A stretch of 62,393 nucleotides of DNA from the NCBI RefSeq assembly GCF_902859705.1, contig NZ_CADIJO010000030.1, forward strand, positions 1-62,393. Direction: 5' to 3'. Below the pieces are notes generated by a model. It ran no database searches. It had not been told where the DNA came from and worked only from the letters and a program-made list of their open reading frames with translations. The translations under genes and the position numbers were made by a program. Within the stretch, counting starts at the first letter, position 1; every line of letters begins with the position of its first letter. This document shows, in pieces, positions 26,666-35,616 of the stretch. This DNA comes from Achromobacter deleyi. Lineage in GTDB: Bacteria > Pseudomonadota > Gammaproteobacteria > Burkholderiales > Burkholderiaceae_B.

Positions 26666-26688
26666 GCACCACCAGCCGCTACCATAAT
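26659..26688 (+). promoter_or_regulatory. Promoter-like pair for the second mini-protein gene
   Basis: TTTCCA (26659-26664) and CATAAT (26683-26688) are separated by 18 bases and match sigma-70 hexamers at four and five of six positions. The predicted transcript start would give a leader of about 70 bases. Confidence 0.35.
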
Positions 26689-26765
26689 TGCATGGCCGTT
26701 GGTAGACTTCGTCCATGGGTGTGGCGTCGAAGCTGCACGTCCACCCCCTTGCACGGAGAACGATC

Positions 26766-26984
26766 ATGAGCACTTGGGAATTGGCCAGTACCGTCGCCGC
26801 CTTGGCCGCGGTCGCAGGCGGCGTGCTGATGCATTATCCCGGCGCGGTTCTGTACGACGTGGTGGCCACGCGCCTGCGGCGCCAGCCGTCCGCACGGCCT
26901 GGCGCGGCGCAACCCAAGCCGGCCGCTCGGGCAGGCATGGCCCAGCCGGTGCCGGCGGCCAGGCTGCATAATCTGGCGCAATAA
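26766..26984 (+). CDS. Single-span mini-protein, paralogue of 24620-24832
   Basis: A 72-residue protein starting at ATG 26766 after a GGAGAA ribosome binding site. One hydrophobic helix (LASTVAALAAVAGGVLM) is followed by PGAVLYDVVATRLRRQ and a Pro/Ala/Arg tail. The core PG-x(2)-LYD-x(2)-ATR-x-R is shared with the mini-protein at 24620, in the same position relative to the membrane helix. Unknown function. It stands alone, with its own promoter-like sequence. Confidence 0.6.
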   Translation: MSTWELASTVAALAAVAGGVLMHYPGAVLYDVVATRLRRQPSARPGAAQPKPAARAGMAQPVPAARLHNLAQ

Positions 26985-27054
26985 GCCACTGCGGTGCCCT
27001 TGCGGCCATGACGGGCCGCGTGTTGCAGCCCTGGCAATCTGGATTTCCGAAAAC

Positions 27055-27088
27055 AAAAAAGCCTTGGACGCGAGTCCAAGGCTTTTTT
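27055..27088. terminator. Bidirectional terminator after tRNA-Ala
   Basis: AAAAAAGCCTTGGAC, four-base loop, GTCCAAGGCTTTTTT: a perfect stem flanked by A- and T-runs. It lies 10 bases after the 3' end of the tRNA and also follows the mini-protein gene on the other side, so it can stop transcription from both directions. Confidence 0.9.
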
Positions 27089-27098
27089 GTCTGGAATT

Positions 27099-27174
<76 letters not shown>

Positions 27175-27191
27175 AATCAAGCAAGACCAAA

Positions 27192-27220
27192 ACTATACAG
27201 GAACATTTACAGGCCGCGCA
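27192..27220 (-). promoter_or_regulatory. Promoter-like sequence for tRNA-Ala
   Basis: TATAGT (27197-27192, minus strand) lies 17 bases before the mature tRNA 5' end, with TTGCGC about 18 bases further upstream as a weak -35. Confidence 0.45.
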
Positions 27221-27244
27221 AGCAGGCGGCCCGTGAAACAGGCC

Positions 27245-28027
27245 TTAGTCAAACGTGAGCGTGGCCACCACCGGCGCGTGGTCGGACGGCTGCTCGTTGC
27301 GGCGCGGTTCCTTGTCGATCACGCAGGCGGTGCAGCGCTTGACCAGCGGGGCCGACAGCAGGATGTGGTCGATGCGCAGGCCGGCATTGCGGCGAAAGGC
27401 GAACTGGCGGTAATCCCACCACGAAAACGACTTTTCAGGCTGCTCGAACAGGCGGAAGGAATCGGTCAGGCCCAGGTCGATCAGGTGATTCAGCGCCTGG
27501 CGTTCCGGCACGGACACCAGCACCTGGCCTTCCCATTTCTCGGGGTTGTGCACGTCTTCGTCGGCCGGGGCGACGTTGTAGTCGCCCAGCACCGCCAGGC
27601 GCGGGTATTGCTTGATCTCGTCGGCCAGCCAGGCGCGCATGGCCTCGAACCATTCCAGCTTGTAGGCGTACTTGTCCGAGCCGACGGCCTGGCCGTTGGG
27701 GCAGTACGCGCAGACTACGCGCACATCGCCATCCGCGCTGGGGAAGGTCAACGCCAGCACGCGCTGCTGCGGGTCTTCGTAGCCGGGAATGTTGCGCACC
27801 ATCGACGTGCCCGGCATGCGCGACACGATGGCCACGCCGTTGTACGTCTTCTGGCCGGCCCAGACGGCGTGGTAGCCCGCCTCTTTGAAAGCGGCTTCGG
27901 GGAACTTGTCGTCGGTGAGCTTCAACTCCTGGATGCACAGCACGTCGACCGGGTTGGCGGCCAGCCAGTCCAGCACCTGCGGCAGGCGTACGTTGAGGGA
28001 GTTGACGTTCCAGGTGGCGAGTTTCAT
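27245..28027 (-). CDS. xth: Exodeoxyribonuclease III
   Basis: A 260-residue DNA repair nuclease of the ExoIII/APE family. The N-terminus MKLATWNVNSLNVRLPQVLDW and IQELKLTD place the catalytic metal-binding Glu34; YCPNGQ, GDYNVAPADEDVHNP (Asp/Asn pair near 151-153), FSWWDYR and the terminal SDHAPV histidine complete the active site. It cleaves DNA 5' to abasic sites and removes 3' blocking groups. It is a single gene with its own promoter region, next to the tRNA gene. Confidence 0.95.
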   Translation of the reverse strand: MKLATWNVNSLNVRLPQVLDWLAANPVDVLCIQELKLTDDKFPEAAFKEAGYHAVWAGQKTYNGVAIVSRMPGTSMVRNIPGYEDPQQRVLALTFPSADGDVRVVCAYCPNGQAVGSDKYAYKLEWFEAMRAWLADEIKQYPRLAVLGDYNVAPADEDVHNPEKWEGQVLVSVPERQALNHLIDLGLTDSFRLFEQPEKSFSWWDYRQFAFRRNAGLRIDHILLSAPLVKRCTACVIDKEPRRNEQPSDHAPVVATLTFD

Positions 28028-28296
28028 GTTTCTTGTGGATCGCTTCGGTGTTGCGGGAGGGCGGGCAGCGGGGGCCGCGTCAGGAAAGCCTGGCCGCGTG
28101 CGCGCTGCGCGCCAGGCGATGCGCCGGGACAGGCCAGATGATACCGCGCGTGGGCGACAGGGCTGCCATGCGCGGCTTGCGCTTACGCCGTTGCCGACAG
28201 GCGGTCTTCAGACGTGGGCGGGTGGCAATGACGCACCGCCTGCGCATCGCTGACCCAGGCGACTAGAGCGAAAAATGGAAAAGTGTGTTCGGATAA

Positions 28297-28563
28297 ATGG
28301 AACTTTGGCAGAATATGGGGGCCGGCCCCAATTTTTTTCCGATGAATCCCATGAGTCCTGGTCGTGTTGATTTTCGAGGCGCATGCCGCGCCGCACGCTC
28401 GCAATGGCGCCCCTTTCTACTGGGGGTGCTGATGGTCTTTCTGGTTGCGTTGACCTGTTATCTGTATCTGCACGGTTCTGAACGCGCTGAACGCGCCGCG
28501 CTGGCCATCGGCGGCACGTTCATCGGCATGCTGGGCGTGGCGTGGTGGGTCTGCCGGCGGTAA
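28297..28563 (+). CDS. Small two-span membrane protein
   Basis: An 88-residue protein (or 73 residues if ATG 28342 is used; neither start has a strong ribosome binding site). Two hydrophobic helices (FLLGVLMVFLVALTCYLYL and AALAIGGTFIGMLGVAWWV) are joined by a short SERAER loop. Not recognised as a known family. It ends just before the convergent short-chain dehydrogenase gene. Confidence 0.5.
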   Translation: MELWQNMGAGPNFFPMNPMSPGRVDFRGACRAARSQWRPFLLGVLMVFLVALTCYLYLHGSERAERAALAIGGTFIGMLGVAWWVCRR

Positions 28564-28565
28564 GA

Positions 28566-29342
28566 CTATCCCTTCACCAAGCCCCCATCCACGATCAGGT
28601 TCTGTCCCGTCACCGCGCGCGACCACGGGCTGGCAAAGAACAGTACCGCGTCCGCGAACTGTTCTGGCGTGGTCACTTCGCGCAGCGGCGTGCCTTCGGC
28701 AATCAGGTCGAATACGGCTTCGGGAGTGGCGGCCGACGCGTCGGTGGTGCGCAGCAAACCGCCGGACACCATGTTGACGGTGATGCCATCGGCGCCCAGT
28801 TCCTGCGACAGGGTGCGGGTGAAGGCCAGCAGCGCGGCCTTGGCGGCCGTGTAGTCATGGTAGGGCACCACCGGGTTCTGGACCAGATTGGTGCCCACGT
28901 TGATGATGCGGCCGCCGCCGGCTGCGCGCATCAGCGGCAGCACGGCCTGGGTGGTGTTCAGGGCCGCGCGCACGCTGCCTTCCAGTTGCGCCTGCATCTG
29001 CGCCCAGTTCAGCGTGTCGGCGTGCGGACGCGCATCGCCGTTGAACTGGAAGGCGGGCAGGGCGTTGTTGACCACGGTGCTGACGGGCCGGCCGAAATGC
29101 TGGCTGGCGCGGGCGACCATCGCGGCCACGGCCTCGGCATCGCGCACATCGGCCTGCAGCGCCAGGGCGCGGTCGGGCGCGGTGGCGGCCAGCGCGCGGG
29201 CCTGGGCCTCGCTGTTCAGATAGTTGATGACCACCTGCGCGCCTTCGCGCAGGAAGGCGCGCGCGATGGCCGCGCCCAGGCCGCGGCTGGCGCCGGTGAC
29301 GATGACGAGTTGCTGGTTCAGGTTCAAGACGGGACGTTGCAT
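28566..29342 (-). CDS. Short-chain dehydrogenase/reductase (3-oxoacyl-ACP reductase-like)
   Basis: A 258-residue SDR enzyme. Cofactor motif TGASRGLGAAIARAF (near residues 16-30), the NNA motif in VVNNALP, and the catalytic YHDYTAAKAAL (Tyr-x3-Lys). The active-site serine position reads INVGTNL, with Thr/Asn in place of the usual Ser. The C-terminus (TGQNLIVDGG) is typical. NAD(P)H-dependent reduction of a ketone or enoyl substrate is expected; which is unknown. The frame continues upstream; ATG 29342 gives a standard SDR N-terminus. The GntR gene lies upstream on the same strand, about 100 bases away. Confidence 0.85.
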   Translation of the reverse strand: MQRPVLNLNQQLVIVTGASRGLGAAIARAFLREGAQVVINYLNSEAQARALAATAPDRALALQADVRDAEAVAAMVARASQHFGRPVSTVVNNALPAFQFNGDARPHADTLNWAQMQAQLEGSVRAALNTTQAVLPLMRAAGGGRIINVGTNLVQNPVVPYHDYTAAKAALLAFTRTLSQELGADGITVNMVSGGLLRTTDASAATPEAVFDLIAEGTPLREVTTPEQFADAVLFFASPWSRAVTGQNLIVDGGLVKG

Positions 29343-29443
29343 GGGAGATTCATGGCGCGTGCAGCGCCGCGGTTCGGATTCAGGAAAACGGTCGCTGGCC
29401 GGCGGCATGGCCGGACAAGCACCGAAGGCGCAGTGGCGCCGGT

Positions 29444-30247
29444 TCAGTGTTCCGAGCCGCTGTTGAGCATGCGGCTGCGGGCTTTCTCGATATGGGCCAG
29501 CATGATGTTGCGGGCGCCGTCGGCGTCCTGCTGCTGGATCAGGCGGTAGATCTGGCGGTGCTCGTCGATGGCGGCGCGGGTGCGCTTCCAGGGTTCGCTG
29601 TGAACCAGGTGGCGCATCATGTTGACGGCATGGCTGACGTCGTATTCCAGGGACTTGAGCACTTGCACGAAGCGCTGGTTGCCGGTGGCCGCGGCGATGG
29701 CGCGATGAAAACCGTAATCGTGGTGATGGGCGATGGCGCCCGCTGCGTCGGCCGCTTCGTAGCCGGTCAGCATGCGGTCCATTTCGTGCAGATCGTCGTC
29801 GGTGCGGCGCAGTGCGGCCAGATAGGCGCATTCGGGTTCGATCACGCGGCGCAGTTCCAGCCCTTCCAGGATGTGGCCCACGCGCCGGGCCGGGTCCACC
29901 GCGGGCATGCCGCCCATCAGGTCGGGTTTGGCGCGCACGTAGCTGCCGGACCCGCGTATCGACTCGACCAATTGGTCTTCGCGCAGCCGGTCCAGCGCCT
30001 GGCGCACGACGGGGCGCGACACTTCGAACAGCGCGGCCAGTTCCAGTTCGGTGGGTAGCTTGGCGCCCGGGCCGATCTTGCCGGTGGCGATGGCATAGAA
30101 CAGGCTTTCGTAGACGCGCTCGGCGAACCGTTCGGCGCGCACATAGCCCAACCCGGAAGCGACTTCCGCCAGCACATCCAGTTCGGGCCGCGGCCGGCTG
30201 GCCGCGATCAGCAGCTTGTCCAGCTGCGGGTCGCGCACATTGCTCAT
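29444..30247 (-). CDS. GntR/FadR family transcriptional regulator
   Basis: A 267-residue regulator: an unusual 40-residue N-terminal extension, a GntR winged helix (YESLFYAIATGKIGPGAKLP, TELELAALFEVSRPVVRQAL, residues about 46-100) and an all-helical FCD domain with metal-type histidines (HHHDYGFHRAIA, DEHRQI). ATG 30247 follows GGAGGAA. It is divergent from an aldehyde dehydrogenase gene, with operator-like palindromes between them, and upstream of the SDR gene. It most likely controls both dehydrogenases. Confidence 0.88.
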   Translation of the reverse strand: MSNVRDPQLDKLLIAASRPRPELDVLAEVASGLGYVRAERFAERVYESLFYAIATGKIGPGAKLPTELELAALFEVSRPVVRQALDRLREDQLVESIRGSGSYVRAKPDLMGGMPAVDPARRVGHILEGLELRRVIEPECAYLAALRRTDDDLHEMDRMLTGYEAADAAGAIAHHHDYGFHRAIAAATGNQRFVQVLKSLEYDVSHAVNMMRHLVHSEPWKRTRAAIDEHRQIYRLIQQQDADGARNIMLAHIEKARSRMLNSGSEH

Positions 30248-30278
30248 TGCTAGGTTCCTCCGGTCGGGCCGGTCGGTT

Positions 30279-30300
30279 TTGTTATCTATCCTGACAAATC
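30279..30300. promoter_or_regulatory. GntR operator-like site near its own gene
   Basis: TTGTTATCTATCCTGACAA is an imperfect inverted repeat (TTGT...ACAA) and ends in TGACAAATCG, ten bases also found in the site at 30390-30410. It would allow autoregulation. Confidence 0.4.
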
Positions 30301-30389
30301 GGGTCGGTGGCAGGGGCTTTGCAAGGTCGCCATCCAACTAGGGATTTCCCCAGGTCGGCCCAAATTATCCTGAAGCTTGGGACGAAAGG

Positions 30390-30406
30390 TGTCAATTGAA
30401 TTGACA
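30390..30406. promoter_or_regulatory. Perfect GntR-type palindrome upstream of the aldehyde dehydrogenase
   Basis: TGTCAATTGAATTGACA is a perfect 17-base palindrome with eight-base arms around a central G, 76 bases before the dehydrogenase start. The T-G-T...A-C-A form fits FadR-type operators. Confidence 0.65.
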
Positions 30407-30481
30407 AATCGAGGAGGGCTCTCGTACCTTGTTCCGATACCGACACCCCCGCCATACGGCCCACACTTTACTCCGCACACC

Positions 30482-31915
30482 GTGACTCAGAAGAACTTTA
30501 TCGCCAATCAATGGGTGGCCGCCGCCACCGGTGAAACCATTCCCGTGCTGAACCCGTCCGATGGCAAGCTGTTCGAGGCCATCGCGCGTTCCGGCGAGGC
30601 GGACGTGGACCGCGCAGTCGTGGCCGCGCGCGAGGCCTTCGAGGGCGAGTGGGGCCAGATGGCGCCAGCCGTCCGCAGCCGCCTCTTGATGCGCATCGCT
30701 TTCGCGTTGCTGGACCGCCAGGAAGAACTGGCGCAGCTGGAATCCGCCGACACCGGCAAGCCGATCAAGCAGGCCCGCGCCGACGCGGCCGCCGTGGCCC
30801 GCTATTTCGAGTTCTATGCCGGCGCGGTGGACAAGCTGCATGGCGAGACCATTCCCTACACCCCCGGCTTCACGGTGCTGACCGTGCGCGAGGCGCATGG
30901 CGTGACCGGCCACATCGTGCCGTGGAACTATCCGCTGCAGATCTTCGGGCGCAGCGTGGGCGCGGCCCTGGCGGCGGGCAATGCCTGCGTCGTCAAGCCG
31001 GCCGAAGACGCCTGCCTGTCGCTGCTCAAGGTGGCCGAGATCGCGGCCGAAGCCGGCCTGCCGGCCGGCGCGCTGAACATCTGCACGGGCTACGGCCACG
31101 AAGCCGGCGCGGCGCTGTCGGCGCATCCGGGCATCGACCACATTTCGTTCACCGGTTCGCCGCAGACGGGCAAGATGGTGGCGCACGCCGCCGCCGACAA
31201 CCACGTGCCGGTCACGCTGGAACTGGGCGGCAAGTCGCCGCAGATCGTGTTCGACGATGCCGACCTGGACGCCGCGATGCCGGTGCTGCTGGCCGCCATC
31301 ATCCAGAACGCCGGCCAGACCTGCTCGGCCGGCAGCCGCGTGCTGATCCAGCGCGGCGTGTACGAAAAGGTGTTGACGCGCCTGGGCGAGGCGTTCTCGG
31401 CCACCGTCACCGGCCCGGCCGCCCAGGACCTGGACGTGGGCCCGCTGATCAGCGCTCGCCAGCATGACCGCGTGCGCGGCTTCCTGGCCGAGGCCGAAGC
31501 CGAAGGCCTGAAGGTCGCCGCGCGCGGCAAGCTCAAGGACGGTACGCCCGAATCCGGCTTCTACCAGCCGCCTGTACTGTTCCGCGACGTGCCGCCCAAT
31601 AGCCGCCTGGCGCAGGAAGAAGTGTTCGGCCCGGTGCTGGCTGCCATGGTGTTCGACACCGAGGAAGAGGCCCTGGAAATCGCCAACGGCACGCTGTACG
31701 GCCTGGTGGCCGGCGTGTGGACGCGCGACGGCGGCCGCCAACTGCGCCTGGCGCGCAAGCTGCGCGCCGGCCAGGTGTTCGTCAATAACTACGGCGCCGG
31801 CGGCGGCGTGGAGCTGCCCTTCGGCGGGTCGCGCCAATCGGGCTACGGCCGCGAAAAGGGCTTCGAGGCACTCTACGGCTTCACCACCCTGAAGACCATC
31901 GCCATCCGCCACTGA
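30482..31915 (+). CDS. NAD(P)-dependent aldehyde dehydrogenase
   Basis: A 477-residue aldehyde dehydrogenase. Catalytic residues are seen in VTLELGGKSPQ (general base Glu) and NAGQTCSAGSRV (nucleophilic Cys), with the substrate-channel segment PWNYPLQ and the C-terminal ELPFGGSRQSGYGREKG. It oxidises an aldehyde to its acid; sequence features resemble betaine/aminoaldehyde-type enzymes but do not fix the substrate. GTG 30482 is the best start by family length; the frame extends further up across the operator. Controlled by the divergent GntR gene. Confidence 0.9.
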   Translation: MTQKNFIANQWVAAATGETIPVLNPSDGKLFEAIARSGEADVDRAVVAAREAFEGEWGQMAPAVRSRLLMRIAFALLDRQEELAQLESADTGKPIKQARADAAAVARYFEFYAGAVDKLHGETIPYTPGFTVLTVREAHGVTGHIVPWNYPLQIFGRSVGAALAAGNACVVKPAEDACLSLLKVAEIAAEAGLPAGALNICTGYGHEAGAALSAHPGIDHISFTGSPQTGKMVAHAAADNHVPVTLELGGKSPQIVFDDADLDAAMPVLLAAIIQNAGQTCSAGSRVLIQRGVYEKVLTRLGEAFSATVTGPAAQDLDVGPLISARQHDRVRGFLAEAEAEGLKVAARGKLKDGTPESGFYQPPVLFRDVPPNSRLAQEEVFGPVLAAMVFDTEEEALEIANGTLYGLVAGVWTRDGGRQLRLARKLRAGQVFVNNYGAGGGVELPFGGSRQSGYGREKGFEALYGFTTLKTIAIRH

Positions 31916-32025
31916 TCCGGCGGCAATCGGGCGCCGCGCCTCGCCCGGGGCGGGCGTCCGGTGGCAAAATATCGGTTAACTTTGATGTTTTGCCAGGGGC
32001 GCCACGCCCCGTATCCAGGATCAGC

Positions 32026-32730
32026 ATGTTCACCGGTATTGTCCAAGGCACCGCGAAGATCGCGAACATCGCGGACCGCGAAGGCCTGCGCACGTTTACG
32101 CTGCAATTTCCCGAAGGCTTCTGCCAGGACCTGGCCATTGGCGCCAGCGTCTCGACCGACGGCGTCTGCCTGACCGTCACCGAAATCCTCGACGCCAACC
32201 AGGCCACCTTCGATGTCATGCTGCAAAGCCTGGCCATCACCACCCTGGGCAGCTACCAGGAAGGCGACCGCGCCAACGTCGAGCGCGCCGCCAAGGATGG
32301 CGCCGAGATCGGCGGCCACCCGCTGTCCGGCCACGTCGATTTCACCTCGGAAGTCGTGATGGTGAAATCGTCGGACACCAACCGGCTGATGCGTTTTTCC
32401 ATCCCCGAGGCATTCCGTAAATACGTCTTCGCCAAGGGCTACATCGCCATCAACGGCGCCAGCCTGACCGTATCGGAAGTGAACCGCGCCGAAGGCTGGT
32501 TCGAAGTCTGGCTGATCCCCGAAACCCGCCGCATGACGGTGTTCGAAGACAAGCAGGTGGGCGATTCGGTCAATATCGAAATCGAACGCAGCACCCAGGT
32601 CGTGGTGGACACGGTGCGCGAAACCGTCCAGGAAAGCCTGGGCCGCCTGCAGCCCCTGCTGGAAGCCATCCTGAAGGAAAAAGGGCTGACGCTCGAAGAT
32701 TTCGTCAGCCCCCAGGGCAAGCTCAAGTAA
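32026..32730 (+). CDS. Riboflavin synthase alpha-chain homologue with altered active-site residues
   Basis: A 234-residue protein with two lumazine-binding repeats (MFTGIVQGTAKIANI at the start, ANVERAAKDGAEIGGHPLSG, then KGYIAINGASLTV) closest to the E. coli-type enzyme that makes riboflavin from two lumazines. The expected Ser41, Cys48 and both His (98, 103) are there. Two positions differ: Asn143 where E. coli has Asp143 in the IDG motif, and Gln-Ser (67-68) where E. coli has Glu-Thr. The C-terminus is about 20 residues longer. The gene stands alone, away from other rib genes; it may be a second copy. A weak AGGA precedes ATG 32026. Confidence 0.75.
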   Translation: MFTGIVQGTAKIANIADREGLRTFTLQFPEGFCQDLAIGASVSTDGVCLTVTEILDANQATFDVMLQSLAITTLGSYQEGDRANVERAAKDGAEIGGHPLSGHVDFTSEVVMVKSSDTNRLMRFSIPEAFRKYVFAKGYIAINGASLTVSEVNRAEGWFEVWLIPETRRMTVFEDKQVGDSVNIEIERSTQVVVDTVRETVQESLGRLQPLLEAILKEKGLTLEDFVSPQGKLK

Positions 32731-32802
32731 CGCTGGCCCTGCGCGACGCGGCGGCCGTCGTGCCGCTTGCCGCGTCATTCGGGCCTGTTCGCGCCCATTC
32801 GT

Positions 32803-34296
32803 TCACTCGGTAAACGCGCGCCCCAGCGGCTTGACGCGGATGCCCGGCTGCAGCCGGGTCCAGGGCAGGTCGGCGGGGTCGGCCTGCATCGGGCCGGGGG
32901 CCTTGGCCACCAGCACCTCGTGCGCGATCGGCTGGAAGTCGGCGCGAAAGTGTACCGAGCTCTTGACCACCAGGATGGCCATTTCCTCGGGCTGCACGCC
33001 GCCCACGCGGAACAGGTTGCGGTCCAGCATCTGCGTCTTGGTGGCGCTGACCACCACGCGCACGCCGCCCAGCCGCAGGCCGGCCACGGCTTCCAGGTCT
33101 ACGTCCATGCCGTGCATCATCGGGCCGTCATAGCGCAGCTTGCCGGGCGACAGCGTTTCCACCACGAATTCCCCTTCGAAGGGCGTATCGCCGGCCACGC
33201 CGGACTGCCCGCCCAGCCGCAGCCGCACCGTGTTGCCCACGCCCGCGGCCGTGGCCTGGCGCACGGCCTCGGGATCACAGAGCAGGCCCAGCGCCGCGTT
33301 CTGCGCGTCGGCCTCGACCAGCGCGCGCAGCATGCCGGTGGTGTTGGCGTCGCCGCCCGCGCCGGGGTTGTCCTGCGTGTCGGCGATGACCACGGGCCGC
33401 GAGGCGCCGGCCGCCAGGGCCTGCGCGCGCTTGACGGCGTCGGCCGGCGCCAGGAAGTCGGGCGACCATTGCGGCTCCAGTGCCAGCACGCGTTGGTACA
33501 GCGCTTCGGTCACGCGTTCGACCGCGGCGGCGTCGGTGCCATAGGCCCAGACCACCGGCCCGCATTCGGGAAAGTCCGCTGCCGGAAAGCCCGGCGCGAA
33601 CGAGATGGACGCGACGCCCGGCGTCTTTTCCAGGCGTTCCAGTTCTTCGTACACGCCCTGCGACGGCTGCAGCAGCGTGCACATGCCGTTGATGGGAATC
33701 AGGAAGGGCAGGCGGCGCTCGGCCCGCACCCAGGCGTTGCCCGCCGCGAGGCGCGCGGCCAACAGGCGCGCGGTGTGCTCGCCGGTATCGGCCATGTCCA
33801 CGTGCGGGTAGGTGCGAAACGCCGCCAGGCCATCGGCCTCTTGCAGCATCTGCGCGGTGACGTTGGCATGCAGGTCCAGGCTGGCCACGACCGGCAGATC
33901 GGGGCCGGCCACGGCGCGCACGCGCGCCAGCAGCTCGCCTTCGCCATCGTCCAGGTGCTCGGCCACCATGGCGCCGTGCAGGTCCAGGTAGATGGCGTCG
34001 TAGCCGCCGGCCCGGGCCGCGTCGACGATCTCGCCGGCAATGCGCTCATAGGCGTCGCGGGTGACGTGCGCCGACGGGCTGGCGCCCGCCCAGATCACGG
34101 TGCTGACCGTATGGCCATCGGCCAGCACGGCGTTGATGAAGCCGCCCGCGGGGATGTTGACCTCGCGCAGGGCCAGCATGTCTTGGCCGCGCACCATGGC
34201 GGGAAAGCCCTCGCCACGCACGAAGTTTTCGTAGGCGGCCTTGGACGGCGCAAAGGTATTGGTTTCGTGCTGGAAGCCAGCCACCAGGATATGCAT
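32803..34296 (-). CDS. M81 family metallopeptidase (MlrC-like)
   Basis: A 497-residue enzyme of the MlrC/microcystinase C family. Markers: HILVAGFQHETNTFAPSK at the start, YLDLHGAMV and SLDLHANVT (metal-binding Asp/His pairs near 122 and 143), HVDMADTGEHTARLL, and ADTQDNPGAGGDANTTGML. Family members cleave small peptides or amides in the cytosol; natural substrates outside microcystin degradation are mostly unknown. AAGGAA precedes ATG 34296. An MFS importer gene lies 18 bases upstream in the same direction, so the pair probably imports and hydrolyses one compound. Confidence 0.88.
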   Translation of the reverse strand: MHILVAGFQHETNTFAPSKAAYENFVRGEGFPAMVRGQDMLALREVNIPAGGFINAVLADGHTVSTVIWAGASPSAHVTRDAYERIAGEIVDAARAGGYDAIYLDLHGAMVAEHLDDGEGELLARVRAVAGPDLPVVASLDLHANVTAQMLQEADGLAAFRTYPHVDMADTGEHTARLLAARLAAGNAWVRAERRLPFLIPINGMCTLLQPSQGVYEELERLEKTPGVASISFAPGFPAADFPECGPVVWAYGTDAAAVERVTEALYQRVLALEPQWSPDFLAPADAVKRAQALAAGASRPVVIADTQDNPGAGGDANTTGMLRALVEADAQNAALGLLCDPEAVRQATAAGVGNTVRLRLGGQSGVAGDTPFEGEFVVETLSPGKLRYDGPMMHGMDVDLEAVAGLRLGGVRVVVSATKTQMLDRNLFRVGGVQPEEMAILVVKSSVHFRADFQPIAHEVLVAKAPGPMQADPADLPWTRLQPGIRVKPLGRAFTE

Positions 34297-34314
34297 GATC
34301 GATTCCTTGGTTCG

Positions 34315-35616
34315 TCAGGCGCGCGCGGGCGCGGATTTCGGAGGACGGTTCACCAGCAGCAGCAAGGCCCCGGCCACCAGCAACGCCGAGATCACATACA
34401 GGCCGCCGGCCAGCGTGCCGGTGGCCGCTTTGGACCAGCCGATGATGGAAGGGCTGAGAAAGCCGCCCAACAGGCCGATGCTGTTGATCAGCGCGATGCC
34501 GCCGGCCGCGGCCTCGCCTTGCAGGTACTGCGACGGGATCGCCCAGAATACCGTGTATGCCGCCCACATGAACCCCGTGGCCAGCGTGATGGCCGTCAGG
34601 GATAGCGCGAATTGCGTCGGCGCGGCGGTGGCCACGCACAGGGCGATGCCGGCCAGCAGCGCGGGCACCAGCGTGTGCCAGCGGCGCTCGCGGCGGCGGT
34701 CCGAACTGCGCGCGAACGCCAGCATGAAGATGGCCGCGGCGATGTACGGAATCGCCGAATACAGGCCGATCTCCATCGTGTCCTGCACGCCCGCCAGCTT
34801 GAGCAGGGTGGGCAGCCAGAAGCTCACGGCGTAGATGCCGCAGATTAGGCAGAAATACGTCAGCGCCATGCCGTAGATGGCCGGGTCGCGCAGCACCTGG
34901 GCAAAGGCGTGCTTCTTGTGCGCGCCGCGGCTTTCCAGGTCGGCGGCCAAGAGGGCCTTTTCGTCGGCGCTGAGCCAGCGGGCATCGGCCGGCTTGTCGT
35001 CCAGGAAGCGAAAGGCGATGACGCCCAGCAGCACGCAGGGCAGGCCTTCGAGCAGGAACATCCATTGCCAGCCGTCCAGCCCGTGCGCGCCGGAGAACGC
35101 CGTCATGATCCAGGCCGACACCGGGCCGCCGACGATGCCGCCGATGGGGCCGGCCAGCATCACCACGGCCATCACGCCGGCCATGCGCGACTGCGAATAC
35201 CAGTAGGTCAGGTAGAAGATCATGCCGGGCGCGAAGCCGGCTTCGAACACGCCCAGCATGAAGCGCAGGACGTAGAAGCTCCATTCGCCCTGCACGAACA
35301 GCATCGAGGCCGACGTCAGGCCCCACAGCACCATGATGCGGCTGATGGTGCGGCGCGCGCCGATGCGCGTCAGCAGCAGGTTGCTGGGCACCTCGAACAT
35401 GACGTAGCCCAGGAAGAAGATGCCGGCGCCCAGGCCGTAGACGGCATCCGAGATGCCGATGTCCTGCTGCATCTGCAGCTTGGCAAAGCCGATGTTGATG
35501 CGGTCCAGGTAGGCGAACACATAACAGAGCAGCAGGAACGGCAGCAGGCGCCAGGTGATCTTGCGGTAAAGGGGAGCCAGGCGCGGATCGGCGCCTGGCG
35601 TGGCCTGATGGGGCAT
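34315..35616 (-). CDS. MFS transporter, anion:cation symporter family
   Basis: A 433-residue importer with about twelve transmembrane segments. AYLDRINIGFAKLQMQQDIG in the first helix is the ACS-family signature, and ARWLSADEKALLAADLES in the central loop is the usual cytosolic segment. First gene of a two-gene unit with the M81 peptidase, transcribed divergently from a LysR gene that likely regulates it. Confidence 0.9.
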   Translation of the reverse strand: MPHQATPGADPRLAPLYRKITWRLLPFLLLCYVFAYLDRINIGFAKLQMQQDIGISDAVYGLGAGIFFLGYVMFEVPSNLLLTRIGARRTISRIMVLWGLTSASMLFVQGEWSFYVLRFMLGVFEAGFAPGMIFYLTYWYSQSRMAGVMAVVMLAGPIGGIVGGPVSAWIMTAFSGAHGLDGWQWMFLLEGLPCVLLGVIAFRFLDDKPADARWLSADEKALLAADLESRGAHKKHAFAQVLRDPAIYGMALTYFCLICGIYAVSFWLPTLLKLAGVQDTMEIGLYSAIPYIAAAIFMLAFARSSDRRRERRWHTLVPALLAGIALCVATAAPTQFALSLTAITLATGFMWAAYTVFWAIPSQYLQGEAAAGGIALINSIGLLGGFLSPSIIGWSKAATGTLAGGLYVISALLVAGALLLLVNRPPKSAPARA

